This document shows, one piece after another, positions 1-8,823 of a stretch of 64,000 nucleotides of DNA. Both the position numbers and the translations under genes were made by a program. This DNA is from Chthoniobacterales bacterium (lineage in GTDB: Bacteria > Verrucomicrobiota > Verrucomicrobiia > Chthoniobacterales > UBA10450): positions 62,001 to 126,000 of the forward strand of contig DATENU010000024.1 of NCBI GenBank assembly GCA_035274845.1, read 5' to 3'. The notes beneath the pieces were generated by a model, which had not been told where the DNA came from, did no database searches, and was given only the letters and a program-made list of their open reading frames with translations. Each line of letters begins with the position of its first letter. Position 1 is the first letter of the stretch.

Positions 1-9
1 CGGTCGAAA

Positions 10-1242
10 TTGCCGGCGAAGCCCCTTACTCATTGTGAGAACTGCGGCGCGCCCCTGACCGGCGAGTTTTGCTCGCAGTGCGGCCAACATGCGATCGATT
101 ACCGCCGTTCGATTTTTCGCGTTCTCGTCGACGCCGCGGATTCGTTCCTGAACTGGGACACGAAATTTCTCCACAGCATGAACCAGTTGCTCATCCGGCC
201 GTGGCAACTGACGAACGATTTTAATGCCGGGCGCCGTGCCCGCTACGTTCATCCACTCCGGCTTTACCTCATCGCCAGCATCGTTTTCTTTCTTCTCGCC
301 CGCGCGATCGACTGGGAATCGCAAGGGCCCATTCAATTGACGGCAGAAGACCGCGCGGAGCTGGCGTCCAGCCTGGCCAGGATGGTTTCGACCGATTCGC
401 CCCTTTCCCCCGAGGAACGGGCCCGCGTGGAGATCGCGCGGACGAAACTAGCCGAAGCCCAGGGGGCCCTCACCGAAGACGAGCGCGCCGAACTAAAGAA
501 GGCGTTCCGCGCCTACATTAAATCAAGCGTCGTTCGCAAGCAGATGAGCGCCGAAGAGCGCGCGAAAATGGCTACGATGATGGCGCGCCTTCCGAAAATC
601 CCCGACCCGGATATTGCCGCGGTCATGCCGCCAATCCCGGCGCCTCCATCGGACTCGGCCGCTCCCCCGCCTGACGTAGCGCAGCCACCAGTGCCGCCGG
701 TTATCCCAACCCCGAAACCACACGCCAAGCCGCCGATTCATTTCAGCATGGGTCCTGAAGGCAAAACGAAGCCGCCATTCGCACTCTGGCTGGAAAAGCA
801 GGTCAAGGATAAGATCGGGGAGGACGGCAGCCGGGCGAAGCTTTTCATGGAGACGCTGCGAAGCAATATCCCGGCGATGATGCTTTGCTGCATCCCGCTT
901 TTCGCCTTCATCCTGAAAATCCTCTACATCGGGAGACCCAGATTCTATGTCGAGCACCTGGTCTACGCGCTTCACATCCACACGTTTCTCTACGTGTCAG
1001 TGATCATCACCTCGCTTGCCGTAATGGCCGCGAACCGGACTCTGCCCGCGCTCAGCGGCTGGATCACCGGGGTGATGGTGATCGCGATTGTGGTCCAGAT
1101 TTTTCTCTCGATTCGCCGCGTCTATCGTCAAAACTGGTTCATGACGTTCATCAAATTCTGCTTCGGCGGACTCGTCTATTGCGTGATCCTGGTGTTCGCG
1201 GTGGCAGCGACGGCGTTTGTTACGCTTTTGCTGCCGAGCTAG
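10..1242 (+). CDS. DUF3667-type zinc-ribbon membrane protein (5' end uncertain)
   Basis: The N-terminus carries a zinc ribbon with Cys9, Cys12, Cys21 and Cys24, the layout typical of DUF3667 proteins. A hydrophobic segment follows near residue 85-100. A charged helical stretch and a Pro/Ala-rich linker (about 195-240) come next, then three or four membrane segments from about 288 to the end. The function of this family is not known to me. The start used is a TTG, and the reading frame is open to the left window edge, so the true start may lie outside. The position of the zinc ribbon close to residue 1 agrees with family members and supports the chosen start. Confidence 0.75.
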   Translation: MPAKPLTHCENCGAPLTGEFCSQCGQHAIDYRRSIFRVLVDAADSFLNWDTKFLHSMNQLLIRPWQLTNDFNAGRRARYVHPLRLYLIASIVFFLLARAIDWESQGPIQLTAEDRAELASSLARMVSTDSPLSPEERARVEIARTKLAEAQGALTEDERAELKKAFRAYIKSSVVRKQMSAEERAKMATMMARLPKIPDPDIAAVMPPIPAPPSDSAAPPPDVAQPPVPPVIPTPKPHAKPPIHFSMGPEGKTKPPFALWLEKQVKDKIGEDGSRAKLFMETLRSNIPAMMLCCIPLFAFILKILYIGRPRFYVEHLVYALHIHTFLYVSVIITSLAVMAANRTLPALSGWITGVMVIAIVVQIFLSIRRVYRQNWFMTFIKFCFGGLVYCVILVFAVAATAFVTLLLPS

Positions 1243-1267
1243 CGACGCGCAACCGCGTCAAATCGCC

Positions 1268-1390
1268 TCTTCTGTAGCCGCCTCGCTGCCTGCCACGCCG
1301 AAGCCATGCGAAGGCGGGTGCGAAGCGCAGGGAGGAAGCGTCGCCTGCGAGGACTCGTTGAGCTGCCCACAGGGCAGCTGCTACAGAAGA
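1268..1390. repeat. TGTAGC-type palindromic element between the DUF3667 gene and alaS
   Basis: An 11-base arm TCTTCTGTAGC at 1268-1278 is matched by its perfect complement at 1380-1390. A second hairpin lies inside, AGCTGCCC at 1361-1368 against GGGCAGCT at 1372-1379. The right arm overlaps the end of alaS and contains its TAG stop. Related TGTAGCC elements occur at 47619-47650, 51942-51972 and 61925-61953. The rest of the 1243-1380 gap holds nothing else I can recognise. Confidence 0.75.
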
Positions 1391-4236
1391 AGCTCCCGCG
1401 CGCGAGTCAGCGCTTCGTCGATTTTACCGGCGTCCTTCCCGGCCCCTTGTGCGTTATCCGGCCGACCACCGCCTTTGCCGCCGACAATCGGCGCGATCTC
1501 CTGGATCAACTTATTCGCTTGGAACTGCGTCGTCAGCTCTTTTGGCACCGATGCGATCAAGGCAACGCGCCCGTCGAGCGCGCCCGCGAGAAAAATTGGC
1601 CCGCGAAAATTAGACTTCAGGGCGTCGACGACGCTTTGCAGCAGTTTGCCATCAGCGTCGGGGATTGAGGCAACGATCGCCTTTTCGTCCGAGTGAGTTG
1701 CTCGAAGTTCTTTTGCCACGGCCCCAGCCCGATTCTTCAGGTCCGCTTCGCCCGCCTTGGCCTGTTGCTTCTGCCATTCGTGAACTTCGCTCTCGATCTT
1801 CTCCAAATGCGCTGCCCGAACGTCGACCTGCTTGAGCGCGTTCTCCGTCTCGCTCGTTCCCGCGAACGCCGGTAACGCGGCGATATCGGATTTCTTTCGA
1901 GCGAGCGTCTCGAATTTCTGCTCCTGGCGCGCCGCTTCTTCCTTCGCCCATTCCTTCGCGGCGTCCCCCGACACCGCTTCGATGCGCCGAATGCCGGCGG
2001 CAATCGCTTCTTCCCTTACGATTCGAAACGACCCGATGTCGCCCGTCGCGCGGACATGCGTGCCGCCGCACAACTCCATGGAGTACCCGTTCAGCTTTCC
2101 GGCTTCGCCGCCGATCTGCACCACCCGCACTGTCTCGCCGTATTTGTCGCCAAAGAACTGCTGGATATCCGACCGCTTCTTCGCCTCCACGTACGGAATT
2201 TCCGTCCAAGAAACGACCGCGTTTTCCTTCACCTTTTCGTTCACCGATTCCTCGACCTCACGTTTCTGCTCCGCCGTCAGTGCCGCGCTCGAAAAATCGA
2301 ACGTGAGTTTTTCCGGGCCGACGTAGCTCCCCTTCTGGACCGCATCCTTGCTCACCTTTTCGTGCAGCGCCCAATGCAACAAATGCGTCACGCTGTGATG
2401 CCGCTCGATCGCGCGACGACGAGGAGCATCAATCGTAACCGTGACATGCGCTCCGGGTTCGGGCGCATCTTCGCCTTCGAGCAAATGGACATACGCCGCG
2501 CCAGACTTTCGGGTATTTGCGATTTTCCAACGGCAATCCCCGGCCGCCATGTTCCCTTTGTCCCCTACCTGCCCGCCCATCTCCGCATAACAAACAGAAT
2601 TGTTGAGCACGACGGCGGCCTGGCCTTTGGCCGGCATCACGGACATCACGTCGGCGCCGGTATGATCATGATCGTAACCAAGAAAATTCGTCGCCACATT
2701 CTCGTCAGACTGTGCCAGTTCGATAGCGGTCTTCTTCTGCGCGGAACGCGCGCGAGAACGTTGCTCTTCCATCAACTTTTCGAACCCGGCGTTGTCGACC
2801 GAGAGACCGCGCTCACGCGCCATCAGCTCGGTCAGGTCGAACGGGAACCCTTGCTCGTCGTAGAGCCGAAACGCGAACGCACCGGAGATTGTTCCTGTTC
2901 CTTTCGAAGTCTCGCGCTCGAACAACTCGATGCCTTTATCGAGCGTTTTGTTAAACCCTTCTTCCTCCCGGCGCAGCGTCTCCTTGATCTGATTTTGCTG
3001 CCGTTTCAGTTCGGGGAAAACATCACCCATGGTGCGGACGAGAACGTCCGTCAGGTTGTAGAAGAACGGTTCATGGAATCCGAGGGTTCGGCCGTAGCGA
3101 ACGGCGCGGCGGAGGATCCGGCGGAGAACGTAGCCCCGGCCTTCGTTGCTCGGCTGGATGCCATCGGCGATGGCAAAGCTGAGCGTGCGGATGTGATCGG
3201 CGATGACGCGAAAGGCGATATCGATCGCGATTTGGTCGCGGGTAGGGTGGGCATCTTGCCCGCCGAGGGACGCATCTTGCGTCCCGGCCTTTTCCCTGGG
3301 ATGAAAAGATCGTTCCGGCGAGACGCCCGAACCGGCGGGCGAGACGCCCACCCTACCCGGGAGTGATGGCAACGTACTTGAGTACCTCTTTCCGCTCAGC
3401 TTTTCGATTTCGTCGAAGATCGGACGGAAAACATCGGTCTCATAGTTCGAGACGAGGCCGCTGAAGTCGGTGAAGTTTTTCGTTCCCTGGATCATCGCGG
3501 TGATTCGTTCGAGACCCATCCCGGTATCGACGTGGCGCTGGGGCAAGGGCGAGAAGGTCCCGTCCGCGTTCGCGTTGAACTGGATGAAAACGAGGTTCCA
3601 AATCTCAATGCAGCGCGCGTCGCCGGCATTGACGAGCGAACCTTTCGTGTCGCCCGCCGGCGTGAGGTCGACGTGCAGCTCCGAGCAGGGACCGCACGGG
3701 CCGGTATCCCCCATCATCCAGAAATTGTCTTTCTTATTGCCGTTGACGATATGGACCGCGGGATCGAGTCCGGCCTTCGCGAACATCCGCGCCCAGTGGT
3801 CGTAGGCCTCCTGGTCGAACTCGCTCGGCTCGCTCGGCCCCGGTTTGTAAACCGTCGCGTAAAGTCGCGCCGCCGGCAGCTTCCAGCGCTCGACCACCAG
3901 TTCCCAGGCCCACTCGACCGCTTCCCTTTTGAAATAGTCGCCGAAGCTCCAGTTCCCGGTCATCTCGAAGAACGTGTGGTGATACGTGTCGAGCCCGACG
4001 TCATCGAGATCGTTGTGTTTGCCACCGGCGCGAATGCATTTCTGGGTGTCCGCCGTACGCGGCGGGTCCCAGGCTGGCTTTTGTTGCCCGAGAAAAATCG
4101 GGACGAACTGGTTCATCCCCGCGTTCGTGAACAGCAGGTTCGGCGAATCCGGCAGGAGCGACGCCGAGGGCACGATGGTGTGTCCTTTCTCGCGAAAGAA
4201 ATCGAAAAAGGACTGGCGAATTTCAGCGGCGGTCAT
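1381..4236 (-). CDS. alaS: alanyl-tRNA synthetase
   Basis: Charges tRNA-Ala with alanine in the cytoplasm. The N-terminal class II catalytic core begins with TAAEIRQSFFDFFREKGH. The editing domain shows the HxxxH zinc site (His614-His618) and the CGGTH motif at residue 723, followed by a coiled-coil and a C-Ala domain with the glycine-rich KGGGRPDNAQGAG end. At 951 residues it is longer than the usual roughly 875. Much of the excess is about 40 residues (293-333) encoded by a palindromic repeat inserted in frame between the aminoacylation core and the tRNA-recognition part. The stop codon comes from the TGTAGC element downstream. recA and an NlpC/P60 gene lie upstream on the same strand. Confidence 0.97.
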   Translation of the reverse strand: MTAAEIRQSFFDFFREKGHTIVPSASLLPDSPNLLFTNAGMNQFVPIFLGQQKPAWDPPRTADTQKCIRAGGKHNDLDDVGLDTYHHTFFEMTGNWSFGDYFKREAVEWAWELVVERWKLPAARLYATVYKPGPSEPSEFDQEAYDHWARMFAKAGLDPAVHIVNGNKKDNFWMMGDTGPCGPCSELHVDLTPAGDTKGSLVNAGDARCIEIWNLVFIQFNANADGTFSPLPQRHVDTGMGLERITAMIQGTKNFTDFSGLVSNYETDVFRPIFDEIEKLSGKRYSSTLPSLPGRVGVSPAGSGVSPERSFHPREKAGTQDASLGGQDAHPTRDQIAIDIAFRVIADHIRTLSFAIADGIQPSNEGRGYVLRRILRRAVRYGRTLGFHEPFFYNLTDVLVRTMGDVFPELKRQQNQIKETLRREEEGFNKTLDKGIELFERETSKGTGTISGAFAFRLYDEQGFPFDLTELMARERGLSVDNAGFEKLMEEQRSRARSAQKKTAIELAQSDENVATNFLGYDHDHTGADVMSVMPAKGQAAVVLNNSVCYAEMGGQVGDKGNMAAGDCRWKIANTRKSGAAYVHLLEGEDAPEPGAHVTVTIDAPRRRAIERHHSVTHLLHWALHEKVSKDAVQKGSYVGPEKLTFDFSSAALTAEQKREVEESVNEKVKENAVVSWTEIPYVEAKKRSDIQQFFGDKYGETVRVVQIGGEAGKLNGYSMELCGGTHVRATGDIGSFRIVREEAIAAGIRRIEAVSGDAAKEWAKEEAARQEQKFETLARKKSDIAALPAFAGTSETENALKQVDVRAAHLEKIESEVHEWQKQQAKAGEADLKNRAGAVAKELRATHSDEKAIVASIPDADGKLLQSVVDALKSNFRGPIFLAGALDGRVALIASVPKELTTQFQANKLIQEIAPIVGGKGGGRPDNAQGAGKDAGKIDEALTRARELLL
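3240..3358. repeat. palindromic repeat inserted in frame inside alaS
   Basis: A 25-base arm at 3240-3264 pairs with 3334-3358 with only two mismatches. Between them lies a second small palindrome (GGGACGCATCTTGCGTCCC). The 119-base element translates, in the alaS frame, into a Gly/Ser/Pro-rich stretch unlike any part of AlaRS. It sits at the variable junction just before the conserved IDIAFRVIADHIRT segment, where an extra loop is likely tolerated. Confidence 0.85.
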
Positions 4237-4241
4237 GGCGA

Positions 4242-4967
4242 TTAATTGCGGATGGACCGATAGCGCAATGGCTGGTATCCGGCCGCGGTCATTTCGCTCA
4301 CGTCGCGCTCGGAGGCGAGAGTCTTACTGAAAGGGGCCGCTTCATAAAAAACCGCGCGCTTCTTTTCCCCGTCGACCCATTTTACGAACAGAAGCACATG
4401 GCCGTTTGCCTGGTTCATGATGTCGGCTGGTTCCAGCGCGGCGGGCGACGAAAGTTTCTGGCAGATCGAGGCCAAAGAGTTCGTCGAATGCCGCGTGGTC
4501 AACTTCCAGCAATGATTGATGAAGCCCGAACAATCGATCCCGACCGCTTCGCCGCTGACCGCTTTGTCTCCGAGCCGGCGTTTTTCCGACGTGTAAACGT
4601 CACCGCCGGCTTTCCCTGCGCGAATTCCCGCGCTGAAACTCTTCGGACTATCGTTCCCTCCCCACTTGTAGGCGACTCCGATATTCTCCGCGTCCGGCAC
4701 CCAGCACTCGCTCAGGGGGGTGCCGTGGCCGCTGTCTCGATCGGGGGTATGCACCTCAACTCCATCCGCATCTTTCCCATGCCGGACATTTTTCGGGGAC
4801 GAATGCCAGCGATGCTGAACGAATGACTCGGCAATCATGAGCGCTTCCCCACGGGTTATGGATTGCCCTCGCGAAAGAACGGGGCACGCCGCCAGGATCA
4901 GCAGCGTAATGATCGCGAGTCGCGACCCTTTGCGCAGACGAGATTGGTGAGACCTCAACAAAGTCAT
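4242..4967 (-). CDS. secreted NlpC/P60-like cysteine peptidase
   Basis: Likely a cell-wall amidase or endopeptidase. A hydrophobic signal sequence (SRLAIITLLILAACPVLS) is followed by the YKWGGND motif, the catalytic-cysteine motif GIDCSGFINHCW and a later NGHVLLFVKW segment that should supply the catalytic histidine. These are the hallmarks of NlpC/P60 domains. It lies between recA and alaS on the same strand, only 5 bases from alaS, so it probably belongs to the same transcript. An in-frame GTG at 4994 would add nine residues. I prefer the ATG at 4967 because it gives a normal signal peptide. Substrate is not deducible. Confidence 0.75.
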   Translation of the reverse strand: MTLLRSHQSRLRKGSRLAIITLLILAACPVLSRGQSITRGEALMIAESFVQHRWHSSPKNVRHGKDADGVEVHTPDRDSGHGTPLSECWVPDAENIGVAYKWGGNDSPKSFSAGIRAGKAGGDVYTSEKRRLGDKAVSGEAVGIDCSGFINHCWKLTTRHSTNSLASICQKLSSPAALEPADIMNQANGHVLLFVKWVDGEKKRAVFYEAAPFSKTLASERDVSEMTAAGYQPLRYRSIRN

Positions 4968-5035
4968 AACCGCCGAATAAAGCGCGACATCCACCGCGGC
5001 GCGAGCACTACCCGGCGCGACCGATAAGCCGGACG

Positions 5036-6073
5036 CTACTTCTTATCCTCGTCGAGCTTGGCTTTGACGGCCGTCTCGATCTCCTCGTAGAGCGCCGGAT
5101 CGTTCTTCAACGCCTCTTTGCCCGCATCGCGCCCCTGGGCAAGCTGCGTTCCCTTATAGCTCAGCCAGGAACCGCGCTTCTCGATGATCTGCTTTTCGAG
5201 AGCAAGATCGAGCAACGCGCCGGTCGAAGAAATGCCCTCGTTATACATGATGTCGAACTCAGCTTCCGTGAAGGGGGGCGCGACTTTGTTCTTCACCACT
5301 TTCACGCGCGTGCGATTTCCCGTGACGACGCCGTCGGTCTGCTTGATTGCGCCGATCCGGCGGATATCGATCCGCACGCTGGCGTAAAACTTGAGCGCCT
5401 TGCCGCCCGGGGTCGTCTCCGGGTTGCCGAACATGACGCCGATCTTTTCCCGAATCTGATTGGTGAAAATGCAGCACGTCCGCGCCTTGGAAATAAGCGA
5501 CGTCAGCTTGCGCATCGCGGCGCTCATCAATCTCGCCTGCGCCCCCACCGTGGAATCGCCGATCTCTCCCTCCAACTCCTGCTTCGTGACCAGGGCGGCG
5601 ACGGAATCGAGCACGATGACGTCGAGCGCGTTGGACCGCACGAGCGTCTCGACAATCCGAAGCGCTTCTTCACCGGAACTCGGTTGCGAGACGAGCAAGT
5701 CGTCCATGTTAACTCCGAGACGACGCGCGTATTGCGGGTCGAGCGCGTGCTCGACGTCGACAAACGCCGCCAGACCACCACGCTTTTGCGCCTGGGCAAT
5801 GACGGTCAGAGTGAGCGTCGTCTTACCGGATGACTCCGGTCCGTAAACTTCGACGACCCGTCCCCGGGGAAATCCACCCACGCCGAGCGCGCGATCAATC
5901 AGGATGTTGCCGGTTGGGATGACATCGATATCGACAATCGTCGCGTCTCCGAGCCGCATGATGGCCCCGTCGCCGTAATCTTTGGCGATCTGTTGCAGCG
6001 CCAGATCCAGGTTTTTGTTGCGGGCGGCGGTAACTTTGTCTTCGGTCGGTTTTTCTTCGGTTTTGGTAGCCAT
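5036..6073 (-). CDS. recA: recombinase RecA
   Basis: DNA-strand-exchange ATPase for homologous recombination and SOS signalling. Walker A GPESSGKT lies at residues 78-85. The sequence also has the [10 protein letters not shown] and [10 protein letters not shown] segments, the DNA-binding loop [18 protein letters not shown] and the VKNKVAPPF motif. The chosen start (MATKTEEK) gives 345 residues, the normal size. An upstream in-frame start at 6169 would add a non-conserved, Arg-rich extension that overlaps the Hsp20 terminator hairpin, so I reject it. There is no obvious Shine-Dalgarno before the chosen start. I could not identify a LexA box in the 135 bases upstream. Confidence 0.97.
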   Translation of the reverse strand: MATKTEEKPTEDKVTAARNKNLDLALQQIAKDYGDGAIMRLGDATIVDIDVIPTGNILIDRALGVGGFPRGRVVEVYGPESSGKTTLTLTVIAQAQKRGGLAAFVDVEHALDPQYARRLGVNMDDLLVSQPSSGEEALRIVETLVRSNALDVIVLDSVAALVTKQELEGEIGDSTVGAQARLMSAAMRKLTSLISKARTCCIFTNQIREKIGVMFGNPETTPGGKALKFYASVRIDIRRIGAIKQTDGVVTGNRTRVKVVKNKVAPPFTEAEFDIMYNEGISSTGALLDLALEKQIIEKRGSWLSYKGTQLAQGRDAGKEALKNDPALYEEIETAVKAKLDEDKK

Positions 6074-6151
6074 AGGAGGGGGTCTCTTAAGTACGTGCGG
6101 TCGCGAAGTTCGCCAAGTAGAAAAGCTGCGCCGGGATGTCGCAAAATGCCG

Positions 6152-6183
6152 ACAGGCCGCAAACCTCACGGCTCGCGGCCTGT
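6152..6183 (-). terminator. hairpin terminator after the Hsp20 pair
   Basis: ACAGGCCGC (6152-6160) pairs perfectly with GCGGCCTGT (6175-6183). Read on the minus strand the stem is followed by CGGCATTTTGC, a weak U-tract. It lies between the last Hsp20 gene and recA and probably ends the heat-shock transcript. Confidence 0.55.
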
Positions 6184-6208
6184 GCCTAACCCAACAATCT
6201 TATTAACT

Positions 6209-6589
6209 TTACGCGACGGCGATCTTGCGCGGCTTCACTTGCTCTGCCTTGGGCAGGGTCAAAGTCACAACGCCCTGGTCGATCTTGGCGCTGATTTTTT
6301 CCGCGTTGATCGACGGGTCGAGCTCGAAGGCGCGCCGGAAATTTTCCGAGCGCGATTCGCGGTGGAGCAGGGTGCCTTCCACCGAAGGCATTGAACGCCG
6401 GCCCACAATGGTGAGCTCATTGTTCTCGACCCACATCTCGAGGTTTTCCTTGCTCACGCCCGGCATTTCGACCTCGAGGGTGTAACCATCCGCGTTTTCG
6501 AGAACGGTGGCTGCCGGCGCGATAAACTGCTCGGCCGCCCGCTCGCCGTTGCTCGAGCTGCTGCGATTTTCACGAACCAAAGTATTCAT
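6209..6589 (-). CDS. Hsp20 small heat-shock protein (126 aa)
   Basis: ATP-independent holdase of the alpha-crystallin/Hsp20 family. The crystallin domain covers most of the protein. It begins with ENADGYTLEVEMPGVSKENL and ends with the conserved GVVTLTLPKAEQVKPRKIAV strand, while an I-x-V-like tail (KIAVA) closes the protein. A good ribosome site (AGAAAGGAAAAC) precedes the ATG. It is the second gene of a tandem Hsp20 pair, 25 bases after the first, and the two differ clearly in sequence, so this is an old duplication with possible hetero-oligomers. Confidence 0.92.
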   Translation of the reverse strand: MNTLVRENRSSSSNGERAAEQFIAPAATVLENADGYTLEVEMPGVSKENLEMWVENNELTIVGRRSMPSVEGTLLHRESRSENFRRAFELDPSINAEKISAKIDQGVVTLTLPKAEQVKPRKIAVA

Positions 6590-6614
6590 TCAGTTTTCCT
6601 TTCTTGAGATTTTC

Positions 6615-7082
6615 TTAGCTAACGTTGACCTGGATCTGCTTCGGCTTTGCCTCTTCCGCTTTCGGCAGCGTCACGGTGAGAAGGCCATCCTTGTAGGTGG
6701 CATTCACCTTGTTCGCATCGACGCGAGTCGGAAGGGTGACCGTGCGGCGGAATTTTCCGGTGAAACGCTCGGTGCGCGTGGCGCTGTCGCCTTCACCGCT
6801 TTCGGCCTTGCGCTCACCGCCGATAGTCAGCGTCCCGTCATGAAGCGAAATCTCGATGTCCTCCTTGCGCATGCCCGGGAGCTCGACAATCGCGACGACG
6901 TTGTCGTTGTTCTGGTAAAGGTCGAGCGCGGGAGTCCAACCGCTGAAAAGCTGCGCCTGGCGGCCGGAGCCCGTCAAAAAGGGCAATTCGAGAAGGGTAT
7001 CGAGGTCATCCCGAAGATTTGCCCACCGATTGAGAGAGGGCCACATCACGGGACTTGGGGTTTGGTAACGAACTAGACTCAT
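6615..7082 (-). CDS. Hsp20 small heat-shock protein (155 aa)
   Basis: First gene of the tandem Hsp20 pair. The N-terminal arm contains the W-P-S-L-N-R-W segment common in bacterial class A small heat-shock proteins. It is followed by a crystallin domain with NVVAIVELPGMRKEDIEI, GERKAESGEGD and the GLLTVTLPKAEEAKPKQI strand. The ribosome site GGAAAGGAAATC lies just before the ATG. The AT-rich upstream region and a leader of about 80 bases could hold heat control. I see no clear CIRCE box and could not fold the leader. Confidence 0.93.
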   Translation of the reverse strand: MSLVRYQTPSPVMWPSLNRWANLRDDLDTLLELPFLTGSGRQAQLFSGWTPALDLYQNNDNVVAIVELPGMRKEDIEISLHDGTLTIGGERKAESGEGDSATRTERFTGKFRRTVTLPTRVDANKVNATYKDGLLTVTLPKAEEAKPKQIQVNVS

Positions 7083-7164
7083 ATTGATTTCCTTTCCTGG
7101 TTAGATTTTGTGATTCAAAAGTCGTCAAGTCAAAAGCGAGCGAAATGCCAACGTTCTCCAAGGA

Positions 7165-7205
7165 TTTGTCGATTATATTTATATATCTAATTCTCAACAT
7201 GTTAT
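7165..7205 (-). promoter_or_regulatory. probable Hsp20 promoter
   Basis: The 7160-7205 stretch is the most AT-rich DNA nearby. On the minus strand it contains a perfect TATAAT (7172-7177). A TTGAGA lies upstream but only 14 bases away, which is short for a sigma-70 promoter, so the -35 assignment is uncertain or another sigma factor is used. It drives leftward toward the two Hsp20 genes. Confidence 0.4.
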
Positions 7206-7248
7206 GATGGCTCATGCCCCGAGACGTGCGGCAAGACAATAGGCCACA

Positions 7249-8403
7249 ATGTCCCATATGGTCATTAAACTAAAGGCGAGGAACGGTGCAATAGTGACTC
7301 AAAAAATGGGAGAAGACACTTTAGACGAACCAAGTGTTGCCCTCCGGGTTCGCCCGCGATATTCGTGGTCTGTGGCCATCGACAAAGACCAGAAATTCAT
7401 GCGGCAGGCGCTTCGCGAAGCGCGTCGTGGGCTTGGACACACGAGCCCCAATCCCGCCGTTGGAGCGGTCCTGGTGATTGACGGTAAGGTTGTCGCCCGG
7501 GGCTACCACCGGCGGGCCGGGGCGCCCCACGCCGAAATCGAGTGCCTGCGCGGATTCGGAAAACGAGTACCGAAACGCGCCATTCTGTATGTGACCCTTG
7601 AGCCTTGCTCAACCGTAGGACGAACCGGCGCGTGCACCGCAGCGATCGGGGAGGCGGGTGTCCGGCAACTGGTTATCGGCGCGATCGACCCAAATCCGCG
7701 ACACGCCGGACGCGGAATCGACCTGCTCACCAAAGCGGGGATCGCAGTGCGGACGGGCGTCCTGGCAAACGAATGTTCCGCGCTCAATGAAGCGTATGAC
7801 AAATGGATCCAGACCGGACGACCGTTCGTGATCGCAAAGTGCGGAATGAGTCTAGACGGACGTTTGACCAGGCCGCCCGGCGAAGATCGCTGGCTCACCT
7901 CGACCGCTTCGCGCAAGGATGTCCACAAACTTCGCGCGCAGGTTGACGCGATCCTGGTAGGCGCCGAAACCGTGCGGGCAGACGATCCGCAGCTGACTGT
8001 GCGCGGCGTGCCCGGCGCCAGACAGCCGTGGCGGATTGTGCTTAGCCGCTCAGGGAAATTGCCGCGCGACGCAAAAATCTTTGTGGATCGATTCTCCGAT
8101 CGGACGCTCGTTTATCGCCAAATCGCAATGGAAACTCTGTTGCAGGACTTGGGCGCCCGCGAAATTACGAGCGTTCTGATCGAGGGTGGCGGTGAAATCC
8201 TGAGCCAGGCGCTGGACGAACGCGTGATCGATCGCGTCCAAATCTACCTGGCGCCGCGATTCACCGGCGGTCCCAAGGTTGCGTTCGCCGGATCAGGTGC
8301 GGCCACGACGGCTGAGTCGTTGCGACTGCGCGACATCCGCTACGAAAAAACCGGGGCCGACATTTGCGTGACCGGTTATCCCGGTTTGGTGGCCGCTGAA
8401 TAA
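7249..8403 (+). CDS. ribD: bifunctional riboflavin biosynthesis deaminase/reductase RibD
   Basis: Carries out two successive steps of riboflavin synthesis: deamination of the pyrimidine ring and NADPH-dependent reduction of the ribosyl side chain. The N-terminal deaminase half has the zinc ligands His94 (HAE), Cys120 (PCSTVGRTGAC) and Cys129. The C-terminal reductase half begins near GRPFVIAKCGMSLDGRL and contains LVGAETVRADDPQLTVR and the VLIEGGGEIL motif. The conserved part starts at DKDQKFMRQALREAR, so translation may begin at GTG 7372 rather than ATG 7249. The intervening 41 residues look non-conserved. It is divergent from the Hsp20 pair, and no other rib gene is in view. Confidence 0.93.
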   Translation: MSHMVIKLKARNGAIVTQKMGEDTLDEPSVALRVRPRYSWSVAIDKDQKFMRQALREARRGLGHTSPNPAVGAVLVIDGKVVARGYHRRAGAPHAEIECLRGFGKRVPKRAILYVTLEPCSTVGRTGACTAAIGEAGVRQLVIGAIDPNPRHAGRGIDLLTKAGIAVRTGVLANECSALNEAYDKWIQTGRPFVIAKCGMSLDGRLTRPPGEDRWLTSTASRKDVHKLRAQVDAILVGAETVRADDPQLTVRGVPGARQPWRIVLSRSGKLPRDAKIFVDRFSDRTLVYRQIAMETLLQDLGAREITSVLIEGGGEILSQALDERVIDRVQIYLAPRFTGGPKVAFAGSGAATTAESLRLRDIRYEKTGADICVTGYPGLVAAE

Positions 8404-8467
8404 TTTAACCGAAGCGAGCGTCAAAATTCGTGGTAAGTTGCTATACATTTCAAACGGAGGATTGCGC

Positions 8468-8755
8468 ATGAGCTGGAAAAAGATTCTTGTGATTGCAATT
8501 GGGGTGGGAGCGTTCGTTTTCGCGGGCGCGACCAAAAGTCAGGCAGGCGTATCGATCGGCATCGGTTTCGGTTTCCCGGTCGGATATGGTTACGGCTATG
8601 GCTATCCGTATGCCTACAGTGCCTACGGGTATCCGTACGGATACTATGGATATCCGCGTCCCGTCGTTTACGTCGGGCCGCGTTATTACCGGCACCACCG
8701 CTACTACCGCCATCATCGGTATTACCGGCCGTATCGCGCGTATCGGTATTACTAA
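8468..8755 (+). CDS. small exported Gly/Tyr-rich protein
   Basis: A 95-residue protein of unknown function. The signal peptide KKILVIAIGVGAFVFAGATKSQA is followed by a low-complexity chain of YGYG, YPY and YYRHH repeats. The start is fixed by a strong ribosome site ACGGAGG eight bases before the ATG, so the longer frame from 8438 is rejected. Gly/Tyr-rich exported peptides are common in Planctomycetes-Verrucomicrobia genomes, but no role is established to my knowledge. The His-rich and Tyr-rich end might bind metal or self-associate, which is speculation. Confidence 0.75.
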   Translation: MSWKKILVIAIGVGAFVFAGATKSQAGVSIGIGFGFPVGYGYGYGYPYAYSAYGYPYGYYGYPRPVVYVGPRYYRHHRYYRHHRYYRPYRAYRYY

Positions 8756-8778
8756 GCGAGCGAAACAGAATCCTAAAT

Positions 8779-8818
8779 TGAGCCGGCCGGGAGATCCCGC
8801 CCCGGCTCAGTTTATTTT
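8779..8818. terminator. hairpin terminator, possibly bidirectional
   Basis: TGAGCCGG (8779-8786) pairs with CCGGCTCA (8802-8809), followed on the plus strand by GTTTATTTT. It lies between the Gly/Tyr-rich gene and the convergent gene ending at 8824, so it can serve the plus-strand gene and perhaps both. Confidence 0.7.
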
Positions 8819-8823
8819 GGGCT

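Noticed and set aside
1306-1668. Plus-strand frame of 120 codons across the alaS end
   Set aside because: It consists of the palindromic repeat and the antisense of alaS.
6074-6169. N-terminal extension of RecA
   Set aside because: It is not conserved in the RecA family and overlaps the Hsp20 terminator hairpin.
6074-6208. LexA box upstream of recA
   Set aside because: No clear SOS-type palindrome of a known class was found. The only palindrome there is better explained as the Hsp20 terminator.
7083-7248. CIRCE or ROSE-type heat-shock control element upstream of the Hsp20 genes
   Set aside because: No TTAGCACTC inverted repeat is present, and I could not establish a thermometer fold by eye.
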